In this document: in pieces, positions 1 to 9,919 of the stretch
Layout: each line of letters starts with the position of its first letter
Position numbering within the stretch: the stretch's first letter is position 1
From: Thinopyrum elongatum
Lineage: Eukaryota; Streptophyta; Magnoliopsida; Poales; Poaceae
Length of the DNA: 64,000 bases
Assembly (NCBI GenBank): GCA_011799875.1
Contig: CM022297.1
Span: 362,580,921-362,644,920 of the forward strand
Reading direction: 5' to 3'
Made by a program: the position numbers and the translations under genes
Notes under the pieces: generated by a model
What the model was told of the DNA's origin: nothing
What the model saw: the letters and a program-made list of their open reading frames with translations, nothing else
Database searches by the model: none

Positions 1-204
1 AAAGCAACTTGAGGAAGGCTAGAGATCAAGATTCTTGTGGTAGGATTGCAATGTCTTGGTCTCAACACATGAGTAGGTGGTTCCCTCTCAGAAAATGAGT
101 AGTGGAAGTGTAGGCATGTTCTGATGGCTCTCTCAAATGGAGAAGGGGGTGGAGGGGTATACATAGCGTCCACACAAAATCCAACCGTTACACACATTTG
201 ACCC

Positions 205-600
205 TACTCGGTCAAACCGAATAGAAGAACTCGGTGAGACTAATTCCGTTCAAAATGTGAATGTTAGGAATCTCGGTGGGACCGACTGGAACAACTCGGT
301 GGGACCGATGTGCTAGGGCTTAGGGCAAACATCAACTTGGTGACACCGATTGCATCAACTCGGTTAGACCGAAGTGAAGCAATAAGGCAACAGAGAGGAT
401 GTCAAGCAAACTCGGTGGGACCGATTGCACATTTCGATGAGACCGAAATAATTGCAACAGGAAACGGAGAGTTTGCAAGGCCATCTCAGTGGGACCGAGA
501 TCCGTATCAGTGTGACCGAATTGTCTAGGGTTTCTGGCAGTGGCTATGTCAACTGAACTCGGTTGCGCCGGATGGAACATTTTGGTGGGGCCGAGTTTGA
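205..600. repeat. Cluster of short TCGGT...ACCGA palindromic repeats
   Basis: About twelve imperfect copies of a short palindrome-like unit (consensus AACTCGGTGGGACCGATTGC) lie here, for example near 208, 271, 293, 357, 410, 484 and 506. TCGGT and ACCGA are reverse complements around a 3-nt centre, so each copy is a tiny inverted repeat. Spacing is irregular, roughly 20 to 70 bases. Similar arrays are familiar from transposable elements of wheat-group genomes, but I cannot name the family. No gene is seen from 1 to 900. Confidence 0.6.
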
Positions 601-899
601 CTTAGAGTTTTGGACATATATGGAAATGAGAAAGGGGCTGAGGGTTTTGGAGCAATATCACTAAGCAATTTGAGCATGTAGACCATTAAGCAACACCTCA
701 TCCCCTTTTAATAGTATTGGCTTTCCTATGGACTCAATGTGATCTTGGATCACTTAAATAGAAATGAAGAGTCTTGAGCTTTTGCCAATCTTTGTCCTTA
801 GCATTTTAAAGGGGTTCCACATCCTCTTGTCCTTACCACGCCATTGTTGAACTCATCTGAAATATACTAGATAAAAGTATTAGTCCAACAAGAGATATG

Positions 900-1645
900 T
901 TGTCATTAATTACCAAAATCACCCAGGGAGCACTTGTGCTTTCAGAGCGGGATCGAGCACCAGCGGCGCCGGGAGGTCAAGTTAAGGAGAAGGTGCGATG
1001 TGATGAATGTACAACCTCTTTGGTGGCGCCGAGTAGGCCTCGGCTTCGTCCGAGGAGTCGGTGAGGATGTTGCAGTTCCGGTGGAACAGGTTAAGGCGGT
1101 GTTGTGGGGATGGAGCAGCCGCGATAGACAAGGTAATCATCGGAGTAGCTCCTTGGAGGTGGAGGACGGGGCGGCTGAACCGGCAGGACGACGAGATCGA
1201 CGACGGATCCTCATCCGGGGCGGTGGATGAGGGATGTCGAGCTGTTGCGGTGGACGATGTCATTGGGGAAGAGGATCCGGCTGGGCAGTGGTGGGGTGGC
1301 GGACGGCGAAGGGTGGGGTTTCACGGCTAGAGCAGAGAGGTTATGGCGGCCTGGGATTTCGAATGGCGAAAAGGAGGTGATGGGAGGCGGGAACCATGAC
1401 TTAGGGACGCGCTTGTCCAAAATGTAGGGTGTGTTACAAACGTACCCCCACCGATTTGAACTAGCGGCCCTTTCGGCTCAGGGTTAGAAGGGGGATTTCG
1501 TGTGTCAGGATTTGGCAGCTGGAGGGAGTTTTCGCGCGCGTCGTAATTTCGGGATAGCAAGGCGCGGGTTGTGAAGGCGCGAGTTTTGGGAGCATGATAT
1601 CTGAATTTTCGGGATAACAAGGCACGGGTTGAATTTTAGGGACAA
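900..1645 (-). other. GC-rich degraded repeat segment, no intact gene
   Basis: A GC-rich block in AT-rich surroundings. On the minus strand, overlapping open frames (1327-1620, 1211-1420, 982-1263) have proline/serine/arginine-rich composition and sit in different frames, as in a frameshifted coding relic or a repeat that keeps frames open through GC content. The right edge has two related stretches reading TTTCGGGATARCAAGGC (near 1546 and 1608). Probably an old DNA-transposon or unclassified repeat; I do not recognise a product. Confidence 0.3.
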
Positions 1646-1649
1646 GCCT

Positions 1650-2379
1650 AATGTGTAATTATGTATGTACCAAATCAATTCACACTTCCCTCAACGAAAA
1701 AAATGAAAAAAATAAAACTATTCGCACCACACAAAGAGAGAGTCTTGTCCCGTTTTACTGTACAAATGCTATTCAAAGCTATGAATCCATGTTATGTCCA
1801 ATTAAATTTTTTCGCTGGCTGTATAATGCATGTAACCTACTCATACGAACATTTTAGTGCATTCCAAATGTCTATACTACCGCTGCAATTAGAACTAAAT
1901 TTGAATTCGTTTCTCTATTTGAATAAGAATCTACAATCATGATTGTTGCCAACTTAAACCATCAGTCATATATTATCTTAACAACACACCACATGATTAC
2001 TATAGAGATAGATATGAACTATGTGTACTATATGAACTCAAATTCAAAACTTTTAATACACTTGATTTTGATTCCAAATAATAGTACATTTGATGTACTA
2101 ACTAGATCTTCATAATCTAAACCATGTTTCATACGTACACTGTGTTTATCACACAAAGTATAGTGCCCCGCCCCCTACATTATGACAAGTATTTAGCCCT
2201 GAGCTGCAAAAGCCACACATTATCACAAATTCAAATAAATGTTCTATATATTATATGTAGTATAACATGTTCATAACCACACCATGCGTATCACCATTAT
2301 ATATATTCATGCATGCGTGTGTTTAAAACACTATGATATCTTCTTCAAATATCCGAATCCACTTTTTTTATAATGAATT
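1650..2379. other. AT-rich intergenic stretch, nothing recognised
   Basis: AT-rich DNA with scattered stops in all frames. The open frames near 1651-1942 have no convincing composition. No RNA gene, promoter or terminal inverted repeat was recognised. Confidence 0.5.
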
Positions 2380-3560
2380 ATGATCTCTGTTCGTCTTTTA
2401 CACCCACACAATCCTCTTCTCTTTGTAGCTAGCGCTAACTTTCTCTCGTGCATGCACACGCCTGCCCCCCTCTCACCCTCCCTCAGCGTCCCCTCCATCA
2501 CGCACATTCGTTATTTCTCTTTAGGTCGTTCACCCACGGTGTGTGTAGGCCCCCCGGCTCCTTCTTTCCGGCACACACCAATCGATATACCTCTCTAGCC
2601 AAGTGTGCCTACCACAAACACACACTTTCCCTCTTCTCTTCTCACCGTCCATGCCCCCCTATGTCCAATACGGTTCCGAGCACGTGCATACTCCCGCCCC
2701 TCTTTTCATCGATCTCATACTCGCACACTCCTCCCCCCTCGATATAGTAGGCCTCTCGCACCACCTCCTAGCCGCATCCCTCTCCCCCTGTCCATCTCTC
2801 TGGACCTTATTTGCTTCTAACACATGCATGCATATATACCTACCGATCTCCCTACATATAGCTAGGTCGACTATAAGTCTTTTTCCCCATGCACCGATCG
2901 ACGTACCTCACTAGTTATGTCTCTCCCTTTCTCCGACACACGATGATTGATCTTCCTATGTAGTTATGTCTGCTTACCACAACCATATCGTCCCCCTCAT
3001 CATCCTTGCATACCTCCCGACCCATCTCTCACATGCACGTGCATAGACAGGCAGACATCCCCTCTTTTATTGATATTGCACTCGTACCCTCTGTTTGTCT
3101 AGCAGGCCTCTCCCACCATTTGTGAGAAGCAACTCCACCACCAACCCTCCGACACTCTACCTTTGTCTCTCTCCCAACCTTATTCCTCTGCTACACATAT
3201 GCATGGATGCCGATCGATCTCCCTCAATACATAGCTAGGTCTCTCTCCTTCTCCACACATATACCAGTCGATCTACCTCTCTATAGTTAGGTCTCTGCCC
3301 CCTCCCCTCCCCACACACACCAATAGTCGAACGTTGTAGGTAGGTATCCATACCACAGAGACAAACTGCACCTCTGCCCTCTCACATTCCAGTAGGCCAG
3401 CCGCCCTGTATCTTTGACGTGGGTAAACACAAATTCGATGGCACTCTTCATCGATCGTGCACCCACACACTTCATCCATGTTTTCGATTCTATCGATATC
3501 TCACGCCGATGATCCCTCCACTCTCTTCTCATGGATCGCTCCCTCTATATATGATATATC
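2380..3560 (+). repeat. Pyrimidine-rich degenerate tandem repeat (about 320-370 bp units)
   Basis: A strongly CT-rich strand built from diverged tandem units. Landmarks recur near 2575, 2895 and 3262 (ACACACCRATCGATNTACCT followed by CTCTCTAG), and CATGCATGCATATA-type runs and CCTCTCCCACC-type runs recur between them. The open frames here (for example 2448-2747) are proline/serine/histidine low-complexity translations and are not taken as genes. The same family in reverse orientation is at 60480-61415 and partly at 47700-47956. Confidence 0.55.
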
Positions 3561-3944
3561 CATGACTCTGTTTCACACACATTGCATATGTTACATTTTT
3601 TGTTTGAGATATCATCGACACATTGCCTCTGTTTCGCACAAACCATCTCTCTCACACCCACCCACGTACGTACTAACTAGATCAGAGAGGAGGTGCACGC
3701 ACGATGCACGTACTCACGTCTCATTCCCGGCCACACCCGCGCGGGCACATGGTGTAGTTCATTTCTGTACAAAAAGGCAGCCCACATGATAATTTGACGT
3801 GTGTAGCGGTTTTTTACTCGAAGGAGGGTCGTGTACCACGCGTACACGGAACAAAGTTCGACTTGACGCGTTAGTATTAAATAAAGTTATATTCCTCAAT
3901 GGCACATACAGGATATAAAATGATTGTCATCGGGAAAAAAGAAA

Positions 3945-3965
3945 TCCGCTCCACTATATACAATG
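3945..3965 (+). promoter_or_regulatory. TATA-like core promoter of module A
   Basis: The block CCGCTCCACTATATACAATG matches the equivalent position in modules B (7581-7600), D (12130-12170) and, on the other strand, E (32463-32490). In each copy it follows a shared GAAAAAGAAAWC-type purine run and precedes the exon-like block. Its conservation in spacing is the reason for calling it a promoter. Confidence 0.4.
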
Positions 3966-4551
3966 GAGCCTGCCTGTCGGGGTTTGTCTCTCGTCACACT
4001 ATCTCACACAAGGCGGCAGTGGCCTCTCTCTCTCTCATCGTTGGTTACTTATCCGGCCGCATCCCCTCCGCCGGCGGAAAGGGAGGATGTTCATCGTTTC
4101 TCCGTTCGACAACGTCGAGGCAGCACGTCCCGATCTGTGGTACCCGCCATTCTCTCTGACCAAGCTCCGGCGCACTAGGGCCTTCGCCAGTTAATCGCTG
4201 CCGCAGTATGGGCAGATCCCGCCCGCTGCCGTCCTCCTAGTTACATCCCGATGACTCCCAGGTACAGCTTCCTCCCCTCTGGCCTTGCTCCACTGCCCAT
4301 CTTCCCACGTCGCTGCATGTGGATCTTCCCTAGTTCTTTGCACAAAATGTAGCTCGTCCGGCATACTTTTCATATTGCAATCTCATCCTCACACCGTTTT
4401 AGATAAACAACTGTGCTGTTATCTTCCCTTAGGACAAGGAATATGCTCTTTTTTGTCGTCGTTTGTGTCATCAACTGTTATTGGCCAATAATTGTTTCCT
4501 TTCTACCTCTTTTTGCAAACAGGGCTATCCATTTCACCTCTTTGCTATTGC

Positions 4552-4660
4552 GACCTTTTGGTGAACTGCACAAATCACTTTTTTCTTAAGAGTGTTTTGT
4601 GCAGTTCTACTAAAATGTCACACGGGCAACATGTCTACATTTCGGTGCGACTGCACAAAG
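4552..4660 (+). repeat. Triple-arm inverted repeat of module A (alternative hairpins)
   Basis: Three related 20-nt arms occur in order plus (4556-4575), minus (4595-4615) and plus (4639-4659). The middle arm, TTTTGTGCAGTTCTACTAAA, can pair with the left arm over about 26 of 32 positions (4552-4581 with 4586-4619). It can instead pair with the right arm over about 20 of 26 positions. The two hairpins exclude each other. The same order is kept in module E (31057-30952, minus strand) and, with a decayed first arm, in module D (13314-13408). This could be a small-RNA precursor or a structured non-coding RNA; no known family was recognised. Confidence 0.5.
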
Positions 4661-5110
4661 GGAGATTGGTTTTACTCTATCCTCCTCATCCAACTCCGAG
4701 CCTAATCTTCTCCAACTATTTGCTTAATCTTCTCCAACTAGTTAGTCTTAAGAGAGACTGTAAAGGTGACCGGCTTCTATTTGTGTGTTTATTGTTTCAT
4801 CAACAGTCCTCTATTATTGTAATCACACTTAATATCTTTGGAACAGGGACGCTCAGCTCCATTTTAGTGGAACTGCACAAAATGATCGGAATGTTGCATG
4901 CTCCTGACAGCTACTTTTTTCCCAACATGCCTTGTTGATTTAGACAGAGCTGGGGGGAAGTTGCTGTCAATGAAAGCATGGATCAATTTTAATTTAACAC
5001 CTTCTCACAACTTTGTCTTCAGTTGTGATCTAAATATTAGCTTTGATCTGCTCATCATTGAGATGCATTAGCAAGGAAGTTAGTTTCCTTTCTAGTATTT
5101 TGATTGATGT

Positions 5111-5757
5111 TGTAACGAGACAACCTTCCAGCTGGCAAGACACACGAAACAAAAGCTGAAAGCTTCAGAGCATTGTAAAATTTCATGTCGCTGGAAAATT
5201 ATTTGTATACGTTAATTATGTAAACAAATGTTGGAAGCTTGATAGCATTGCCAGAAGCCATTCAGCATCCGGGTCCATGTGCCATGCACCAAATTATAGT
5301 GCGCAACCGCATGGGAGACTCAGCCCGGTCGTTGCGCCACACTAATAGTGAATAATGAGCAGTCAAATCATAAGCCCCACCTTTCCCACTCTAAGTTGCT
5401 CGGAAGAAGCAACCATCAATACGCTCTTCTTTGAGTACGCTCATACTAGTATGAAGGTGCAAAGCCAAGTCCGCGTATGGCCTGTCAGTCAACGCGCTTC
5501 CTCTTGGCATATCACTGACATGTGGGACCGGAGTGTGAGCAAACCGATCTCAATTGAGGAGGACAGCAAAATGGCCAACCCCGCCGCTCCTTGAGATAGA
5601 CGAGGAGCGAGAACACACAGACGGGCTCGCATGGAGGCCAAGATATATTCGAGCATGGTTGATCGATATTATCATTACATGTTCGATGTTTTTTTAATTG
5701 TACTATTGGGCTGCCGTTTTTCGCACTTCTCCCGAATAAATGTGTACTTCATCAGAG
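5111..5757. other. Intergenic DNA between module A and a tandem repeat
   Basis: No gene recognised. The stretch GAGCAGTCAAATCATAAGCC near 5358 recurs in altered form at 7508 and 9019 and inverted near 33100-33170, so it looks like part of the module upstream DNA. The small open frame 5355-5594 overlaps this repeated stretch and has no recognisable product. Confidence 0.4.
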
Positions 5758-6125
5758 ATTAAAATAAAATAAGAGTACAGACGCTCCACCATCCGGTTCC
5801 TAGTACCTGTATACTAGTAGTACTACTAAACCTTATGCTTGGCTCTTCGCCTCTTCGGGAAGTCGAACAATGATGGTACTATAGTGTATGCCTCTAGCAA
5901 TCTGACACCGAATGAACTGCTGCCCGTCCACCGCCTGGGCGAGGGTAGGTTGCATTAGTCAAAAGCTTCTCCTCGCCCTGCGAGCCACCATGCTGGAGGT
6001 AGACGGAGAGGGGCGTAAGCAAGCTTCACCTTGTCCTGCAAGCTTCTCCTCGTTCTGCGAGTTGACGGGACACACCAAAGTAGTGCTAGTCCATACTCCC
6101 TCCTTTCTGGTTAATATGGCTTAAT
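5758..6125 (+). repeat. Dispersed repeat R250, copy 1
   Basis: The copy begins at AATAAGAGTACAGACGCTCC. Its core holds CTTCGGGAAGTCGAACAATG and CATCTGACACCGAATGAACTG-like landmarks, and it ends near GTGCTAGTCCATACTCCCTCC. It is duplicated at 6497-6870. The core recurs at 39455-39700 and 45885-46145, upstream of the SINA-like pseudogene. No coding frame is shared. It may be a miniature element or an old promoter segment. Confidence 0.5.
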
Positions 6126-6496
6126 CTTTTTTGCGGGTAAATGAGTGAGCTTTATTCATATATAAGCATTCTTAGGACAATCAGCCAAGAGACTGGTCAC
6201 TAGGAAGTGAGGTACCCCGTGAAAAAAAGGAAGCGAGGTGTTTCATCAAGCTAGCTCTCGGTCACATTCAAAGTGCAGCAAGCACGGTTCGCACAAAGAT
6301 GCGCCACAAGGTTTGCTGACCTGTTTACATGCTGAATAACAAAAAAAGAGAAAATATTACTGAGCGCTCCTATTTCTAACAGGATAGGAGCCAGAATTAA
6401 GTGAGAATTGTGGCGAGTGTTCAATGCAATCAACTTCCATTATCACCTGCGAGAACCCTTGAAGAGAAGCAAATGTGTTGAAGATTGCTTTATCAC
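6126..6496. other. Short spacer between R250 copies
   Basis: Spacer with no recognisable gene. The small minus-strand open frame (6251-6433) has no support beyond being open. Confidence 0.4.
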
Positions 6497-6870
6497 ATAT
6501 TAAAATAAAATAAGAGTGCAGACGCTCCACCATGCGGTTCCTAGTAGTACTACCTATACAATACTAGTAGTACGTAATACTACTCGGAGTACTCTACTAC
6601 CGTAGTAAACTTTGCACTTGGTTGTTTGCCTCTTCGGGAAGTCGAACAATGATGGTACTAGTATAATGTATGCATGCTTCTGGCAATCTGACACCGAATT
6701 AACTGTTGAACGTCCACCGTCTGAGCGAGGGAGAGCTTGCATAGTCAAAAGTTTCTCCTTGTCCTGCGAGCCACCGCGCACAAGCTTCTCCCGTCCTGCA
6801 AGCTTCTCCTCGTTCTGCAAGTTGACGGGAACAACAAAGTAATGCTAGTCCATACTGCCTCCTTTCCGGT
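6497..6870 (+). repeat. Dispersed repeat R250, copy 2
   Basis: Second copy of the 5758-6125 unit, offset by about 740 bases. It shares the AATAAGAGTGCAGACGCTCC start, the CTTCGGGAAGTCGAACAATG core and the CTGCCTCCTTTCCGGTTAAT-like end. The end runs into the Stowaway-type terminus that follows. Confidence 0.5.
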
Positions 6871-7357
6871 TAATATGGCTTGATTTGAAACGAGATAAAT
6901 ACACTGGCTGTCACTGTATATTGGTAAAAATACGGTCAGTGGACTTCATAGTACGCTCATTGCGGTCAATATATACATTTTCCGGTGTTTATACGGTCAC
7001 TAGCTCACCCTGGCTGAGTATGTGGGTGCATGCACATGTAGGTTGAGCACTTGAGCGTGACCGTGTGTGTTCCATCGTGTGCTCGGACATGCATGCATTA
7101 GGGCGTCGCGCGTGTTTTTGCGTGCATGTGTACGTGTGACTGTTGCACGAGGTTGTAGTCCCTCACATTCACATGTTCATATGTCAATGCTTTGTCAAAA
7201 CATTGCATGCAAGGTTTAATCATTCGTTGTTCACGCATGCATTCCTGATATTAATACGTTGGTAAAGATAATTTCTTGAGGAAAACGAGCCCATGAATTG
7301 AGTACAAAGGGGACCAATAAACCAGGACAGAGGGAGTACTAGTAGTGAACCGGAAGG
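6850..7357. mobile_element. Stowaway-like MITE ends bounding about 500 bp
   Basis: The left end reads CTGCCTCCTTTCCGGTTAAT and the right end reads GTGAACCGGAAGGAGGGAG, which are inverted copies of each other and the usual grass Stowaway terminus. A second right-type end (AATAAACCAGGACAGAGGGA, near 7316) lies inside, so this is probably one MITE inserted in or beside another. No transposase is present. The interior has no gene. Confidence 0.45.
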
Positions 7358-7499
7358 AGGGAGTAGGTACTATGTAAACAACGTGCAGTAAAAAAATTCC
7401 TCTATGCGCATCCAGTCTACGTGTCATGCAAGAAAATAGAGATAAGTACAAGTGAGACTCAGGAACGGTCATACACGTAGGGGGAGTACGTGCAGGGGC

Positions 7500-8360
7500 C
7501 ACTCAGGAGCAGTCAAATCACACAGTAAGTTAGTCGGACGAAGCAACCATTAAAAGGTTGATATGGAGAGAAAAAGAAAACCGCTCCACTATATATATAC
7601 ACTAGAAGGAGCCTAAGCTACAATCCTGCTTGCTTGGGTTGCTCTCTTCACAAGCATAGAACAACGGTGGCCACACCGCTGGTCACAGATCCAACCTGAT
7701 CCCGCCGTCGGGGGAAGCGAATGAAGTTCTGCGTAGACGTGGTCGACAACGGCGAGGAAGAAAACCCACTATCGGTGCATCCCGATCGGGGGTCCCGTGG
7801 TATGGGCTGATGCCGCCTCCCACCGCCCTTCTAGCTACACCCCAACGTCCCAGACACAACCTCCTTTTGGAGCCGGCTTGCTCCACTGCAGCAGCTCCCC
7901 ACGTAGCTCCATCTCCATGTGGATCTTTCTGTACTTCTACCGGCTTCTATTTGTGATGAGTTTATGTCTCATGAACTAGTGCCACTACTATTATTCTAAT
8001 CACACTTCTTCAATATCTTTGCCAACAGGGATGCTCACCTCGATTTTAGTGGAACTGCACAAAAGCATCTTATGACCTGAGGGGGCCAGGCTTCTTTCCT
8101 TCGACAGGTTCTACCTAGCCAGGAAATTAAATCATGTTTAGGGTTTAGGGTTCAAGTCGTAGAGACCCCATCAGTAGTTTTTTTTGTACACACTCTCACA
8201 ACTTTTGTCTTTAGTTGTGAAGTAAATATTGGCTATGATCTGTGAATCATTGAGATGCATCAGCATGCGTGTTAGTTTTCCTTTGAATTTGATGGAATGT
8301 TGTAACTGGGTAACCTTGGAGTCAGGATACATACATGAAACAAAATCATAAAGCTTCGTA
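7500..8360 (+). repeat. Module B: shorter copy of the transcription-unit-like repeat
   Basis: Contains the shared GAGAGAAAAAGAAAACCGCT block, a TATA run at 7589-7599 and the exon-1-like block with GGTCACAGATCC (7680). The equivalent donor near 7850 reads CCCAGACACAAC, so its GT is lost. The triple-arm block is missing. An acceptor (GCCAACAG|GG) opens a block at 8029 with one element at 8044-8064. The conserved 3' segment CTCACAACTTTTGTCTTTAG follows at 8203-8272. The damaged donor and missing exon suggest a dead copy. Confidence 0.55.
7581..7600 (+). promoter_or_regulatory. TATA-like core promoter of module B
   Basis: CCGCTCCACTATATATATAC, matching the core promoter block of modules A, D and E at the same offset from the exon-1-like segment. 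Confidence 0.4.
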
Positions 8361-8373
8361 CTCCCTCTGGTCC

Positions 8374-8478
8374 TTTTTTGTATGCGTATAAGGCTACTCA
8401 TAGTGGGGAGTATCATATACTAGTATCATGCATAAATTACATAGTGGACTAATAAACCAGGACGGAGGTAGTATGTGA
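8374..8478. mobile_element. Stowaway-like MITE fragment
   Basis: The left terminus ACTCCCTCTGGTCC and the right terminus AATAAACCAGGACGGAGGTAG are inverted copies. The interior is about 70 bp and non-coding. It lies directly after the 3' end of module B. Confidence 0.5.
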
Positions 8479-8510
8479 GAGTGTATGGTGGGTCATGTGG
8501 TAAAATGTAC

Positions 8511-8828
8511 TCCCTCCTTTCTGGTTTATTGGGATCATCTCATTTTCTTAGTATTATACCATATTATAAGTCTTATTTTCACTTCTTTCCACCACATGTT
8601 CACATTCCAAGGTGCATTAAATTGATGCATGCAAGGATTAAAAGAACCCAACCAATGCATGTAACCATTCCTACTCATTTAGTGGTCATCCATGCATATA
8701 TTCTAATTAATACAGATTAAAGTTTGAGTAATTTTGTAAACTACGAGATACATTTCTCCACTCATCATATGCCTTGGTTGATGAGATTTCAAATTTAAGC
8801 CCTATATAAACCGGAAAAGAGGGAGTAC
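8511..8828. mobile_element. Stowaway-type MITE, about 318 bp
   Basis: Begins CTCCCTCCTTTCTGGTTTAT and ends ATAAACCGGAAAAGAGGGAG, near-perfect terminal inverted repeats in a TA context on both sides, which is the target duplication expected for Tc1/Mariner-type MITEs. The interior has no coding capacity. The small open frame 8475-8720 only crosses this element. Confidence 0.65.
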
Positions 8829-8939
8829 TACGCAAAGAAAAAAGGACCGGAGGTGTCGCACGATGTCCAAGGAATATGGTGACAGTGGGAGGTGGGCCAC
8901 GTAGTCATTGGGCTACCGTGTTTCATACTCCTCCGGTGT

Positions 8940-9600
8940 AAGAGTGGAGAGAGTTAGTTTTATAACAGAATAAATAAATAAGAGTACAGACGCTCTACCG
9001 CCGCAGTAATAGTGACCAATGAGCCGTCAAATCACATAGACCCGGTATAGTTAGTTGGACGGAAGAAGCAAACCATCACTCTATCTCTCTCATGCAGTAC
9101 AGTATTCTTTTGGAAACCAACATTTTGTTTCGTTGGATCGCGCCATCGAGCAAAACCAACGTTTAAATCATGTCTGTCACGTTCGTGTCTCACCCTCCTC
9201 CACCCCACACGGTCGCTCGGCATGCCACTCACCGCAAACCGAGTATACGCAAACTTTCCCGCCTACTTCTCGATGCATCGCGCCATGGGGTACTAGCTCT
9301 ACTGGAAGAGATAGACGAGGAGGGGGGACAGCTAGCTGTAGCATGGACTCCCAAGAACTTTTTTACATGCATGTTGTGGCCGGCCGTGGTGACATTTGAA
9401 CGCGGAGCAGTTGCGTGCACTGGGAAGCGGCGCGGGCCGCGCTCCCTCGATCGGCGCGCCGCTTCAATGCCGGCACCAGTGAGAGGTCGCGTCCGCTCTG
9501 GCCGGGCATGAATGCGGCACTCATCGTTTCGGGCGGGAACCGCGCGCGGGTGATGAAGAGGGTTCGGGTTGCTAGGGCGGTTAGGATGGACGTACGTAAA
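8940..9600. other. Repeat-derived DNA with a GC-rich block
   Basis: The left half repeats the ATAAGAGTACAGACGCTCTA stretch of R250 and a degraded CGTCAAATCACATAGACC stretch like those near 5358 and 7508. From about 9395 to 9570 the DNA is GC-rich (GAACGCGGAGCAGTTGCGTG to GGGTTGCTAGGGCGG) and looks like part of a common grass repeat. Open frames on both strands (9055-9511, 9229-9645) overlap each other and show no family I recognise. Confidence 0.35.
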
Positions 9601-9919
9601 TATTGCTATGTAATTAATAACGTAAATAATGTGCCAGTTGGACAAATATGATTGGAGATGGAGATGGAGATGAAAGTAAGAATTTTACGTAAACATGGAT
9701 ATGCATGTCTATGTGTGTGTGCGCGCTCACACACATAGTGACAACTCTCGCGACTACTCGTACACAACATCGATGTCTCGTTCTCCCTACACACACACAA
9801 ACTTAGTACCGCCTCATTTTGTTCCTAGGCTAGGAATATCATAGGAGTGGGAAACAATATGAAGTGAGATAAATGGAGTACTACGTACAAGAAGAAATGT
9901 ACACGCACTCACTCTGCCT
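9600..9919. other. Simple-sequence and spacer DNA
   Basis: Contains a GAGATG microsatellite (9655-9672) and a short GT/CA-rich inverted repeat around 9712-9738 (TGTGTGTGCGCGCTCACACACA-like). No gene seen. Confidence 0.4.

Larger units (their letters stand above)
3725..5110 (+). repeat. Module A: transcription-unit-like repeat with GAACTGCAC elements
   Basis: First of five copies of an unrecognised module. Upstream block 3725-3950 matches 9920-10150 (C) and 11930-12150 (D). A TATA-like stretch sits at 3954. An exon-like block follows and ends at 4261 with a good donor (CCCAG|GTACAG). An acceptor (TTTGCAAACAG|GG) starts a second block at 4523, which holds three GAACTGCAC elements in alternating orientation. 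A further acceptor (GGAACAG|GG) starts a third block at 4847 with another element at 4862-4882. A conserved 3' segment (CTCACAACTTTGTCTTCAGT to ATTGAGATGCATTAGCA) lies at 4995-5075. Exon 1 reading frames differ between copies, so a shared protein is unlikely. The short peptide VELHKM is open across the element in several copies, so coding cannot be fully excluded. Confidence 0.55.

Noticed and set aside
2448..2747. 99-codon frame in the pyrimidine-rich array
   Set aside because: His/Pro/Ser low-complexity translation of tandem CT-rich repeats.
4552..4660. Firm call of a microRNA gene
   Set aside because: The hairpin is convincing, but there is no evidence of expression or precise processing, and the arm does not match a miRNA I know. 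Kept as an inverted repeat.
4862..4895. A conserved peptide VELHKM across the GAACTGCAC element
   Set aside because: The frame is open in A, B, C and D, but neighbouring residues are not conserved and the element also occurs inverted in the same transcript, so RNA or DNA constraint explains it better.
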